From Hermetia illucens (Eukaryota; Arthropoda; Insecta; Diptera; Stratiomyidae), in NCBI RefSeq assembly GCF_905115235.1, contig NC_051850.1:10821841-10885840 (forward strand): 64,000 bases of DNA, in the 5' to 3' direction. The notes beneath the pieces are model-generated. The model worked only from the letters and a program-made list of their open reading frames with translations. It made no database searches and was not told the origin of the DNA. Of the stretch, positions 34,201 to 45,750 are shown one piece after another. Every line of letters starts with the position of its first letter. The first letter of the stretch is position 1. A program made the translations under genes and the position numbers.

Positions 34201-34383
34201 TTTTCTGGGTGTCCTTCCCATAGCCATTTTGGTCCGCGCAGCAGATATGAGCAAACGCTAGCCCATGCACAGTCCGAAAAGAAAAGTGCATGAACACATA
34301 TTTACACATCAATAGGCATGCCCCAATCCGCCAGCTGGGGTCGCGCCTGATGGGAGATCTGGCCACTCCTCACAGACTCTATC
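31216..34383 (-). mobile_element. R1-clade LINE, copy A, with internal deletions
   Basis: The 3' poly(A) shows as poly-T at 31216. The ORF2 C-terminus lies at 31348-32094 (CPNCDEVPEDPADVFFQCPR, a CCHC-type zinc motif). RT lies at 32231-32968, with VTLDVRNAFNSANWN and catalytic SYADDIAL; the segment holding GVPQGSVLGP is missing between them. Linker is at 33192-33434. At 33451-33900 one frame runs from ORF1 (LSEFIRDKHNMHQAIKTMM) straight into ORF2 beyond the endonuclease (AMDEQTFMEVWLD), so the ORF1 end and endonuclease are deleted. The ORF1 start (VTVQRLGTPVPAAFGS) and 5' UTR reach 34383. Confidence 0.85.
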
Positions 34384-37300
34384 TTTTTTTTTTTTGTTGA
34401 TGAGGTGGAAATCTTCAAAAAGACACTGGTCTGGACACACCAGCGTGTGGGATTTTTACCCACTAAAACCACCACCGACTCCCTCCCTGCCCCGCGGACC
34501 CACCATAAGGTATTACATCACGGGGCGGAGTCAGCTCACTCTAGCTTTGTTACTTTTCTTCTATACGTAGCGCACGTGACCGCGTGTTTCTCCTCTCCTC
34601 TGCTTTTCGCAGTTTATTTTGGATAGATGCGATCATGCAGTTGACCGCATCCCAATTCTCTTGATGTGCTAGCATTTTCGGCACCAGATTTTCTGGTACC
34701 ATCACCTCCCCTAGAGTCTCCTCTAGATTCCTCCTTTCTTCCACAAATCTCGGACAGTGGAAGAATACATGCTCTGGCTCCTCTGGGACTCCATTGCAAT
34801 TTGGACAATCGGGTGAGGTCTCCAATTTAAACCTGTGAAGGTATTGGAGATATCCTCCGTGCCCCGCGAGAAACTGGGTGAGATTATAATTAATCTCACC
34901 GTGTCGTCTCTCCAACCACTCCTTGATGGCAGGAATGAACCTGTGCGTCCACTGGCCCTTTCCCGAGCGTTCCCACCGCCCTTGCCATCTATTTACGGAT
35001 CTCTCCCTATCAGCCTTCTTCGTCTGCAATAAGGGAGAGATTGGCTTCGCATGGTATATATTCGCCATCTCATCTGCCAAGATGTCAATCGGCATCATTC
35101 CAGAGATGACGAATGCGGCATCATCTGAGACAGTCTTGAAGGCAGACCATACCCTCAGAGCTGTCCTCCTGTAGACTGCATTTAGTTTGCTAGTGTTAAC
35201 TGACATCCGCAACGCCTCGCTCCAAACTGGGGTCGCATAGAGCATAATTGAGGTCACCACCCTGGCTATAAGCAACCTAGAGGTATGCCGTGGCCCTCCC
35301 ACGTTCGGCATCATCCTGGCCAGGTCCATACTAGCTTCGGATGATTTATCACAAACATACTGTACGTGTTGCTTATAGCTGAGCTTCCTGTCTATCACCA
35401 CCCCCAAGTATTTGATGGCCGGCTTGGAAGTGGTGATATGATTCCCGACTCTAACACAGGCGTAATTTCTCTCCCGGCGCTTCGTGATGAGGACCGCTTC
35501 CGTTTTTCCTCCGCAAGTGTCAGACCAGAGCTCTTTAGCCAACTTTTAACAGCACCGATTGCCTCACTTGAGTATAACTCAGCATCTTCGAGATGCTTTG
35601 CGACAACAACCAGTGCTATGTCGTCAGTGTAACCCACCACTGTGGCTTCCCCCGGAAGGGGAAGATTAAATACACCGTTGTACATGATGTTCCACAGTAG
35701 TGGGCCCAATACGGAGCCCTTCGGGACACCCGCGGAAACAACGTACTCCTGAGGTCCGTCATCGGTGTCATACCAGAGTCTCCTTTCAGTTAAATAGCTA
35801 TCGACGATAGCAGCGAGATAGGCGGGAATACCAACCTTCGCTAAAGATTTCCGTATTAGATTCCAATTGGCCGAATTGAATGCATTTTTCACATCCAGGG
35901 TTACCACCACGCAATTTTTACTGGTACTACCCTTTCCGTGGATTACATCTTCGGCCAAGCCAGTAACCAATTTGATGGCATCAATGGTTGATCTGGCTTC
36001 ACGGAACCCATACTGCCGATTTGAAAGGCCGCCTTGGCTCTCAACTACCGGGAGTAATGTCCAAAAGACATATGGGTCGGTATGAGGATGGTTCACCTGG
36101 AGGTTTACCAGGCTTAGGCAGAAGCACCAACTTGTGCCGCTTCCATACCGCTGGAAATATTCCCTCGGACATGCACGCTTCGAACAACTCAGCGAACATG
36201 TCCGACCTGGATTTCACGGCAAGCTTAAGGGCCTTATTCGGTACTCCGTCCAGACCCGGTGCTTTATTGTCTCCTATTCTGCCGCAGATCTCCAGGAGCT
36301 CGTCTCTGGTGACTGGCGGGATTGCCGTCACATTCAGAGGTGGTTGGAATGTGTCGGTGTTCTCCTCTTGCTGGGGGAATAACCCCTGGATGATTTTCAA
36401 CAAGCAGGTAGGGCACGTGATCTGCGGAGATGAACGGCCTCTGAATCGTCCCATCACGATTCTGTAGGCATTCCCCCACAGGTTTATGTTCGCTTCTGAG
36501 CAAAGCTCCTTTAAGCACTCCTTCTTGCTTCGCTGGATGGCGAGCTTGAGGTTTTTGCGGGCTGCCTTATAGGCGCGCTCTTTTTGTCCCTGTTCGACTC
36601 TACCTACCGCCCTCTGAGCCGCTCTTCTGACTCGGTGGCAGGCTGATCGAAGGCCGGTCAGTTCATCATTCCACCAGTAGTTTGGTCTTCTACTGAGGAA
36701 TGAACACCTTCTAGGCATGGACGCGTCACACGCTTTGGCAATGCATTGAGCCAGATGGACGGTTCCTTCCTTAGAGGTGCCTGCTTTATCAGGCTGATCT
36801 AACCACACCTCTATGAAGGTCTCCTCATCCAAAGATTTTGCAGACCAGCCTGAAATCTTTCTCGATTTCGGGCATGATAGCTCTTTGGCCTGTGGCTCGA
36901 CACATGTCTCAAAGAAGACTGCCTGGTGATCGCTGTGAGTGTAGCGTTCACTGACGCACCAGGACATACCACGCGCCAGGGAAGGTCTGACAAAGGTCAG
37001 GTCTACAACCGAGCCTGACCCCCCTTTCTGGAAGGTGTTTACAGCACCTTCGTTGGTCAAAACTATGTCCATCTGCGCAAAAGCTTCAAATAAACTGCGC
37101 CCCCTAGCATTTGATTCCCTACTACCCCACTCTAGAGCCCAAGCATTGAAATCACCAGCAATCACCTTTGGACTACGTCCCCTCGCGTCGAGAACAAGAT
37201 TATCAAGCATTAGCTCGAATTCAGACAGTGTCAAACTTGGCGGGGCGTAGCAGTTGTATACATATACACCACTTATTTTCGCCCACACGAAGCCACTGCC

Positions 37301-39043
37301 TGCTTGACTTGCAGTACATGGTATGGCCTGTCGACCACAAGCCCATATCGCCGCTCCACCAGTCGAATCTTTGACCCATATGCCACCGTGACGGTGTCTA
37401 TACGGTTCGCTTATGATGGCGATTTCCATCTCAGATTCGAACGTGGCCTGCTCAAGTAAATCCTAAGCGACCCTGCAATGATTGAGGTATTGTGGCCGTT
37501 TGAGTACCACCATAGGCTTTTCGCAAGCCCACAACTGACTCCTCGGTGAGTTCTTTCAACTTGAATTGCTCCTTCAGAGCAGTACAAATTTCTTCTTTCG
37601 ATGTTACTTCATCGAGATCCTTACATGATCTCATGTTTTTGGGCACGCATTGCGGCATTCTCCCCAAGTGAGTTTTCCACTTGAGTACGAAAGTCAACAG
37701 TTTTGCCCACGCTGGATCTTTCCAGCTCGAACATGAGATCCCCTTTCTGGGTTCTTCGGATTCGGTTTACATTTCCGCTCAGATCTTTTAGGTCGGGATC
37801 CGCTTTGACCTTTTTGAATATCTCCGCGTAGGACAGATTGCCCTTACTGAAGATAACAATTACATCTGGACGAGTTCGCACTTTTGCTTTTCGTTCCGCT
37901 TTTTTGTTGGTAACTTTAGTCCATCCATCGTTTTCTCTGGTCTTGGGCTTCACAACGCTGGTCGAGTTTCCTAGATTCGCTGTACGGTTTCCTCCTTCTG
38001 CCCTATTGGTGTTGGTTTTCAGGATGTCCTGTCCGCGTTTTTTTCTCTTAGGCGCCTGCTGATTATTTACAGGATCCCCCTCTTTTTCACGTACGCGCTT
38101 ACTTCGCTGGAATTCGATGGTAGTACGGTTAGGCGTCGCTTGGGTCGCTTGTGATACTGTTGGCACAGCGGGGTTCGGCGTGTCCTTATTATTCTTTTCC
38201 TCCGTCTGTGATCTATTGTAGAGCACTCTAATAGCCCTCACCATATTCTTTATGGCTTGGTGCACGTTGTGCTTGTCCTTGATAAACTCGGACAGCTCAA
38301 CTATTTTTGCCCCAAGCTGGGTGAAGGGTAACTCCTCCAGATCGGGACTCTGTTCCCTATAAGTGTCGGCAGGGTTACCTCTTTTACACGGTCCTTCACG
38401 TTTCGCGTTTATTGACCTTGCCTGTACTTTGTTCTTCATCGTCTTTGGCATTGGTGGAGATCTCAAAGTTGATGAGCTTCTTTTGAATGGGTCTCTTCCT
38501 TGTTCCTGGAGCACCTCCTGCTGTCGAGCGGGAACATATGCGGTGGGTGTTGTCACGGTTTTTATCGTCCAAGAATCTGCCTTCAGTTCATCTTTGTTTG
38601 GTCTTGTTATTGGTGTTCTCGGTAAGGTCGTACTTCGCTTGAATACTTCCTTCTCCACATCCAAATCACTTGTAACATTATATGCCAAGGTGGCCAAGTT
38701 GTCCCCCACCGAGGCACTGCGGTCGAGGGATATCGACGGCCGGGAGCCCGCTTGCTCACTCCCAAAAGCCGCCGGTACTGGGGTCCCGAGCCTCTGCACC
38801 GTAAGTTTCCTTTTTCTCTCGTCTTCCATGGTGGCTTTATGTTCTAGGTATCCTTTCCATAGCCATTTTGGTCCGCGCACCAGAGATGAGCAAACACTAG
38901 CCCATACACAGTCAGAAAAGAAAAGTGCATGAACACATATTTACACATCAGGCGCGACCCCAGCTGGCGATGCCCCAATCCGCCAGCTGGGGTCGCGCCT
39001 GATGGGAGATCTGGCCACTCCTTACAGGTTCACAGACTCTATC
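34384..39043 (-). mobile_element. R1-clade LINE, copy B, nearly full length
   Basis: On the - strand: 5' UTR about 39043-38830; ORF1 37621-38880 (419 residues, with RPDVIVIFSKGNLSYAEIF), continuing in another frame to 37452. The zinc knuckles of ORF1 and the first part of the endonuclease appear lost near 37450. ORF2 lies at 36041-37429: endonuclease VIAGDFNAWALEWGSRESNA, YTHSDHQAVFFET, then PSSYRPICLLD. RT continues at 35395-36096 (VPKGSVLGPLLWNIMYN, GYTDDIALVVV, so YTDD in place of YADD). The thumb and zinc C-terminus lie at 34550-35542 (CPNCNGVPEEPEHVFFHCPR). Its poly(A) end abuts the 5' end of copy A and its 5' end abuts CTGT repeats. Confidence 0.88.
38948..39002. repeat. Perfect 22-base hairpin in the 5' UTR of LINE copy B
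   Basis: TCAGGCGCGACCCCAGCTGG and two more bases are followed by an 11-base loop and the exact reverse complement ending at 39002. Copy A keeps only one of the two arms (around 34330-34361). Confidence 0.9.
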
Positions 39044-39118
39044 TGTCCGTCTGTCTGTCACACGCATTTTTCGCTTCCAGCTTCCGGTTTCCCGATTTAT
39101 TCTTTTTTCATTTTTTTT

Positions 39119-40285
39119 GTAAAAAATTATAATTCTAAGCATCTCGGAGAAGCCCTCTTTTGCCAATTGACAAGCTCCGCCTGAATATAAAACCTACAAA
39201 TTAGCGCACCCCACCTTGCACAGGTGAAGTGGGTATCTTAGGGTGGGTGGTTATCTTATCAGCACACTTTTATCTACAGAAAATCAGTGTGCCTAATGCA
39301 TAATATTCGTATCTGCAAAATTTTTTCTAGCTTTAAGGATTCCGTTTAGATGATTGCCAAAGCAAAGATAAAACTATAACAATTACAATTAACTGAAATT
39401 TGATACAAATCTCATTGTCTTTAAGGGGGGAAGCCACTTTAGGATATTTCCAGAATCGATTATTTTATTGCATTGACTCAAATTTCTTTAGATTTTGACG
39501 ACTATCGGGTAAAAGCTCAGACTCGAAAGCCAGGAGTTAGTCGCTAAATGTCCTTGCGTCTTTTTAACGCTATGGAAACAGTGTATGTATCATACTTGGC
39601 ACCAGGCATTTGTCCTTGTTGTAAATGTATCTTTTTGTAATGAAAAATGAGAAATATCTTCATATCCGAAACATTCTTTTTTCAAAGGTGTTTTACTTGA
39701 AATGACTTTTCCCACTTTTGTGGGAATTTTTACTTAAAAAATAGTGAACCGATTATTATCAAATTTGGATGTATGATTTTTCATAAAATTACCAAGAATA
39801 TGAACCTGAGGGATGACATAACATTTTTGTGGATTTTTTTTTTGTTGTGCGTAATTGGTGAAAAGCGTAAATTGAAGCATTTTCTTTTGACAACAACAAC
39901 ATTTTTAAGTTTGATTATTATCACCTAGATTTCGGTCAATATTTTTAGAAAATAAGCTAGTAAAGTTTTGGCTTCAGATAAAGATTAAAGTCGCTACAGG
40001 TCGCGCAGTTTGCAGCTCTAACTCCTTCAAATGTGGTCTCCCCCTTAAACTTTATATCTACTTATCACACTGCATATCGTCACTAATTACTAAATTTCTT
40101 AGAATTGAATTAATTTAAAGCTTGGATTTCATTATCTAATTTGTGTCAATGATTTCTGATTCTATAAATGGGCGAACATCAGACGAAATTGCAGTCTATG
40201 CCTTATTGTTAGTCCGGACAGTAGTCGTGTGTCGCCCAAATATTCCTAATTTTGTGAAAAATCCCATAGTTGAGGATATACCAAA
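39119..40285 (+). promoter_or_regulatory. Promoter region of peritrophin gene 4, split by a MITE
   Basis: The block is duplicated at 50764-52004 (gene 5). GATA-type sites are TTATCT at 39251 and 39270, TTATCA at 40062, and TTATCT at 40132 within TTCATTATCTAATTTGTG. TATAAA at 40163-40168 is followed by TGGGCGAACATCAG. GCAGTC about 30 bases further fits an initiator, and the ATG is 123 bases after the TATA box. A TTAA-flanked element (39421-40048) sits between the distal and proximal GATA sites and pushes them about 620 bases apart. Confidence 0.65.
39421..40048. mobile_element. MITE-like element with TTAA target sites, copy 1
   Basis: Left end TTAA-GGGGGGAAGCCACTTT; right end read inward is TTAA-GGGGGAGACCACATTT, an imperfect terminal inverted repeat of about 16 bases. 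TTAA on both sides fits a piggyBac-type target duplication. It is AT-rich with no transposase. The promoters of genes 2 and 3 keep the uninterrupted order of flanking text. Confidence 0.75.
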
Positions 40286-41693
40286 ATGAGATTAGGTAAA
40301 ATAAAAGATTTTAGGTTTTAGTGTGTTTTGGATGCTTGTGAAAATAATTGTCGCTTTCAAGAATCATCTTTGGTGGATAGTGATGTGGATAGTGATAGTG
40401 AAACCCCCAAATCACCGATGAGGGAGAAAATTGGTCAATTCTGTTCTTTTATTTGAGAAATCTAATTTGTTTAAACAAAATAATTCCTGTTCATAATTTT
40501 TTATTGTATAATGCAATATTGAAAATTTCCGGACCTAACCATATTTTGCAGGGGAAGACCAAAACAGGTTGAGTTGTTGTATCCTTTCATTTTCATGTAA
40601 TATTTGTATGTCAAACTACAAATGGGGTCTCATCAGAATTTCAAATGAATTTAGCTATTCTTTCACTCCACTTTTCCTCCTGCTCAAAAGACCATTTTTG
40701 ACTTATAAATAACATTAAGACTTTACTTCAATCTATGTAGGAATCATCTTAAGATTGCTAATTCCAACTGCAGGGATTCTCCTTGGTTGGAACGTCAACC
40801 ATGTGCATGCAGCGGAATGTAAAGATCACGATCTATATGTTCCGTATCCATCCACTGATCTGAGAAAGTACAGGGTATGCTTCAGTAAAACTGGAGATTC
40901 CAAGGAATATGATTGTCCAAAATATCTCTACTTTGATAAAGCAACAAGACGCTGTATGGCTTTTCCAGGTGGTAGTCCGATTGGGGAATGCACCAAGGAA
41001 GGTGACAAATTTGTACTCACTTCCGATGATACATGCATATGGTATTTTGAATGTAATGACGCAGGGGAATTTCTAATGGATAACTGTATAGACGGCGATG
41101 AATACTTCAATCCCCTATTGCGAGAATGTGTTCCTAAGGCTGAATACTACTGTAAGGGTGATTTTCCTGATTGTAGTAAGTCAGACTTCCAAAATAGAAA
41201 GTGGGTTGACAAAGAAAGTTGTCAATCCTTATACGTATGCGATGGAGATGTGATTTCAAGCTTAAAGTGCCCCAGCGGAATGTACTTTGATGCACACACC
41301 CAAAGTTGCTTGTATAACATCGATGATGCATGCAAAGATCCTGAATCCTTGACCGATGGGAATATTGAGACCATATGCGAAGGAAAAGTTGGAAAATTTC
41401 TGCCGGATCCCAACTATTGTAAAGGTTATTACTATTGTATCGATGAATCAACCCCTTACTGGCAATACTGTAGCGACGACAGATATTTTTCGAATGGATC
41501 ATGCACTAAAACAAGACCTAGTAACTGCATTTGCGAAGATGAAGACTGGGACACGAATGGCAAAACTTCAGTGAATGTTCCACATCCTGATAAAAAAAAA
41601 TTCTACGTGTGTGAAAGAGGAATACAACCCGAGGAGAAGTCGTGTCCAGCGGGCACCACCTTCAATGCAACGAAAAAGATGTGTTTAGCGTGA
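40286..41693 (+). CDS. Peritrophin-like secreted chitin-binding protein, gene 4 of 5
   Basis: Exon 1 is 40286-40295 (ATGAGATTAG) and exon 2 is 40741-41693, with a 445-base phase-1 intron. The product is about 320 residues. The signal peptide is nearly identical to that of gene 3 (RLLIPTAGILLGW). CBM14-type modules lie at about 30-87, 87-141, 148-201, 216-266 and 268-318. Module 4 reads CKGYYYCIDESTPYWQYC, unlike the shared form in genes 2, 3 and 5. It is likely a midgut peritrophic matrix component; location is inferred from the family. The intron is an uninterrupted relative of the gene 3 intron (shared ACCTAACCATATTTTGCAGG). The frame is intact. Confidence 0.92.
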
Positions 41694-41746
41694 TTAAGAA
41701 GATACATGTCAAACGAACTGCATTAAGCTTCACCATATCCACTGAA

Positions 41747-41752
41747 AATAAA
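41747..41752 (+). terminator. Poly(A) signal of gene 4
   Basis: AATAAA in the conserved CACTGAAAATAAAT context after the stop codon. Confidence 0.75.
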
Positions 41753-42435
41753 TTTGAAAGTTGTTACGACTAGTGCTTTTCCTTCATTATCTTAAGTTAT
41801 TTTCCTATCAAATTCTTTGTTACATGCGGAAAATTCCGTGTACCGGGAAAAATTGGCAAACGTCAACGCCACTTATCAACTAGGATATCAGAGTGCGATG
41901 TACTTGAAGATCTCTACAGCCGCATGTAACCTTCATACTGTCCAAGTGCTAAAAACGTCAAAGTTGCTGCTTCCTGGATCCTTTCCGTGTCCTCCCAAGA
42001 ATTGAGTCAAATCGTAACTCGTAATGCGTAATCCGCGTACTTATGTTCGAGGTTAGCCTGTATGTCCTTTATGACCCCACGTTGTTTGTACGCAACCAAT
42101 GACCTCATTTGCTCAGCTTGTTTCCGAAAGCTTGCCTCCTGCTTTTCCTCCAGGCGACTTGCCTAATCGGCTAAGATAGCCCCCGGGATCTTCTTCACAA
42201 TTCCTCGTGTTGCCTCAGACAATGTCGTCCGATAACCGCAGCATGTTCGGAGAGCACCTACCCGATATGCAGCTTGGAGTTTTCTGCGATTTTCCACAAT
42301 TTTAAAAGTAATCAGCGGCTTTTTTTCGGACCTCCTCTATTTAGAAGCATCTTCGCTAATGTCTACCTGATCTCTTTACGGTTTTGTGTTTACATCGGTT
42401 TACTGTCTGTCTGTATGTCTGTCCGTCTGTCTGTC
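41753..42435 (-). other. Duplicated 3' flank of gene 4, a LINE scrap and CTGT repeat
   Basis: Up to about 41985 the text is related to the gene 3 flank. On the - strand 42010-42330 reads YRVGALRTCCGYRTTLSEAT and LADxASRLEEKQ, resembling the R1-type ORF2 tail (usually ALRVxSAYRTVSxxA). Then 42403-42435 is a CTGT-type microsatellite that forms the left flank of the next LINE. Confidence 0.45.
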
Positions 42436-45030
42436 TTTTTTTTTTGAGGAGGTGGCAATCTTCAAAAGACTCTGGCCTGGGCACGCCAGAGTGTGGGATT
42501 TTTACCCACTAAAACCAACCCCGACTCCCCCCCTACCCCGTGGGACCACCTTTAGGTGTTACATCACGGGGCGGAGTTAGCTTACTTCAGCTAGGTCTCC
42601 TTCCGTTTACCCGCGGGTTTCGTAACCGCGTCTTCCTCACTTCTTCTGTTTTTCGCAGTTTTTCCCGGATTACAGCGATCATGGAATTGATCGCATCCCA
42701 GTCTTCCTGACAGGCTACCATTCTTCGGACAAAATTTTCCGGTGATAGCACTTCACCTAGAGTTTCCTCCAGGTTCCTCCTTTCTTTCACGAACCTAGGA
42801 CACTGGAAGAAAACGTGCGCCGGGTCCTCTGGGACCCCGCAGTTTGGACAATTAGGCGAGGTGTCCAATTTAAACCTGTACAGATATTGACGGTATACTC
42901 CATGGCCGGTGAAAAACCGGGTGAGATTATAATTGATCTCCCCATGCTTTCTCTCCACCCACTTCTCGATGAAAGGGATCAACCTGTAAGTCCACCGACC
43001 CTTTTCTGACTGGTCCCATCGCTGTTGCCACCTGCTTATGGATCTCTCCCTTTCGGCTTTTTTCACCTGAGATAAGGGAGAGATGGACCTGGTGTTATAA
43101 ATGTTCATCATTTCGGTTGCCAGGATGTCAATCGGCATCATTCCCGAGATGACGAACGCTGCATCGTCTGAGACGGTCCTGAAGGCAGAACACACCCTTA
43201 GGGATGTTCTTCTGTAGACCGCACTCAGTTTATGTGTATTGCCTAAAACCTGCAGTGCCTTTCCCCAAACTGGGACGGCATACAGCATGATAGAGCTCAC
43301 CACCCTGGCTATGAGCAGCCTGCAAGTATGCCGCGGCCTCCTACGTTCGGCATCATTCTTGCCAGAGAAATACTCGTGGTGGATGCTCGTTTACAAGTAT
43401 GCTCTATGTGCTGCTTAAAGTTAAGTCCTCCGTCTATCATCACCCCCAAGTATTTGATGGCCGGCTTGGAAGTGATGATACGATTCCCGATTCTAATGCA
43501 GGCGTAATTTCTTTTGCGGCGTTTAGTGATGAGGACCGCTTCCGTCTTTTCCTCCGCGAGTGCCAGTCCAGCACTCTCTAACCAAGCCTTAATAACACTA
43601 ATTGCTTCGCTTGAGTACAACTCAGCATCCTCGAGATGCTTTGCAACCACAACCAGTGCTATATCATCGGCGTAACCCACCACCGTAGCCTCCTCCGGAA
43701 TCGGAAGGTTGAGTACATCATTATACATGATGTTCCACAGTAATGGGCCCAGTACAGAGCCCTGGGGGACACCCGCGGGGACAACGTACTCTTTGGATCC
43801 GTCATCGGTATCATACCAGAGTGTCCGCTCTTTCAAGTAGCTATCGATAATAGCGGCGAGGTGGGTGGGACCACCAATCGTCGCCAGAGACTTTCGTATA
43901 AGGTTCCAATTGGCCGAGTTAAATGCATTCCTCACATCTAGGGTCACCACCACGCAATATTTGCTGGTACAACCCCTTCCGTGAATTGCATTTTCGGCCA
44001 AGCCAGTGACCATTTTGATGGCATCGATGGTTGATCTGGCTTCCCGGAACCCATACTGAATATCTGAAAGGCCCCCTTGGCTCTCGACGACTGGAAGTAA
44101 TCTATTATAAATGGCCCGCTCCAACATTTTCCCCATAGTGTCTAGAAGACATATGGGTCTATAGGAGGACGGTTCACCTGGAGGTTTGCCAGCCTTAGGC
44201 AACAGTACCAGCTTCTGCCGCTTCCATGGTGCAGGAAAAATACCCTCCGACATGCACGTTTCAAACAGCTCCGCGAACATATCCGGTCTACTTTTGACGG
44301 CAAGTTTGAGAGCCTTATTCGGTATGCCGTCAAGACCCGGAGCTTTACTGTCGCCTATTCGACTGCAGATCCCTAGCAGCTCGTCCCTGGTGACTGGTGG
44401 AATCGGCGTCACATTCCGGGGGCGCTGGAAGGTGTTAGCACCCCCCTCTTGCTGGGGAAATAACCCCTGGATTATTTTCAGCAAGAGCATAGGGCACGTG
44501 ATCTGCGGAGACGATCGGCCTCTGAATCGTCCTGTCACGATTTTATAGGCGCTACCCCACGGATTTATGTCCGCTTCCGAACAGAGCCCCTTAAAACATT
44601 CCCTCTTGCTCCGCTCGATGGCGAGCTTGAGGTTCTTGCGAGCTTCCCTATAGGCATGCTCCTTTTGCCCCTGATCGATCCTACCTATTGCCCTCTGAGC
44701 CGTTCGTCTGGCTCTGTGGCAAATCGATCGAAGATTGGCAAGTTCACTATTCCACCAATAATTGGGTCTTCTAGTGGGGAATGAACATCTCCTAGGCATC
44801 GACGCGTCACATGCTTTAGAGATGCTCTGTGTGACATGGAGAGCTCTATCCGTGGAGGTGCCTGCTTTGCTCTGCAAGTCTAGCCACACCTCCATGAATG
44901 TCTGCTCATCCATCGCTTTGGCAGACCATCCTGGTGTTCCTCTGGATTTCGGCTTTCGGGGTGCGGGTCTCCTGCCTTGTGGCTCCATCCTTAGTTCAAA
45001 GGTGATTGCCTGGTGGTCGCTGTACGTGAA
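42436..45030 (-). mobile_element. R1-clade LINE, copy C, 5' truncated in the endonuclease
   Basis: The poly(A) end shows as poly-T at 42436. On the - strand, 43309-45030 is one long open frame: end of endonuclease (FTYSDHQAITFEL), linker, PSSYRPICLLDTMGKMLERA, VTLDVRNAFNSANWN, GVPQGSVLGPLLWNIMYN and catalytic GYADDIALVVV. The ORF2 tail, 42587-43303, is in another frame, with a shift near 43305 (CPNC...HVFFQCPRF). Both sides are CTGT repeats. This is the best preserved RT in the window and is the youngest-looking LINE here. Confidence 0.9.
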
Positions 45031-45061
45031 GTCCGTCTGTCTGTCTGTCTGTCTGTCCGTC
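45031..45061. repeat. CTGT-type microsatellite flanking LINE C
   Basis: GTCCGTCTGTCTGTCTGTCT and more, ending TCCGTCACACTC. It is the right-hand half of the array split by LINE C; the left half is at 42403-42435. Confidence 0.9.
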
Positions 45062-45750
45062 ACACTCATTTTTCTCGGAGACGGTTATAGCGATTGACAC
45101 TAAATTTGGTAGAAAGGTGGGAACTGTGAACGCTCACGCATACAGTGAATTACATCCTTTTACGTCGAATTTAAGGGGATCCCCATGCATGCACATGCAC
45201 ATCAAATTAAAGGTCTCGATTAGTACTTTTCAAAGCCGATCTTAGTTTTGACATTCGTTGGAAGGGTGGGGAGCGCGGGGGGTTGAAAGTGATCACTTCT
45301 TTAAGGGGGCCATTCTCAGAAACTACCAAACCGAAAAATCTGAAAAAAATCAGGAAGCTGCCACTATATGGTGCCTGGGCTCCGAAATACCTTCCATGCT
45401 GATATCTGTTTAAATAAAGTTAATAATAGTATATTACTACAATTTTTTGTAATTGGACTTTAATTAGAAACCCCCCTTAGGTTCATCCTAGTACCATGAA
45501 ATTTTGCAGAGATATAGGCTATAATATAGAGCATGATCTTACCAAGTTTAGTGGAAATCGCACTATTACTAACAAAGTTATAATACGTCAAAGTTGATGG
45601 TTCTTTCAAATTCAAGACTGTGAATGGCAATATCACCCGAAAGTGGATACTCTCACATAATATATGGATATATTACGTGCTACGTACTAAGAAATACACA
45701 AAACCTTTCGTACCTGAAGCGTCCAGCTCCCGGTTTCCCGACTTGTTTTT
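45062..45750 (+). repeat. Unclassified interspersed repeat, copy 2
   Basis: It starts after the CTGT repeat with CACACTCATTTTTCTCGGAG and ends with CCAGCTCCCGGTTTCCCGAC. A short version with just the two ends (CACACGCATTTTTCGCTTCC, CCGGTTTCCCGA) occurs at 39059-39096, also after CTGT. The middle matches 30821-31215. No open frame of note. The class is unknown. Confidence 0.6.

Noticed and set aside
38363-38932. 189-residue + strand frame
   Set aside because: It is antisense to ORF1 of LINE B and has no independent support.
42386-42435. Serine/leucine/cysteine repeat peptide (SVCLSVCLS)
   Set aside because: It is the translation of the CTGT microsatellite, not a protein.
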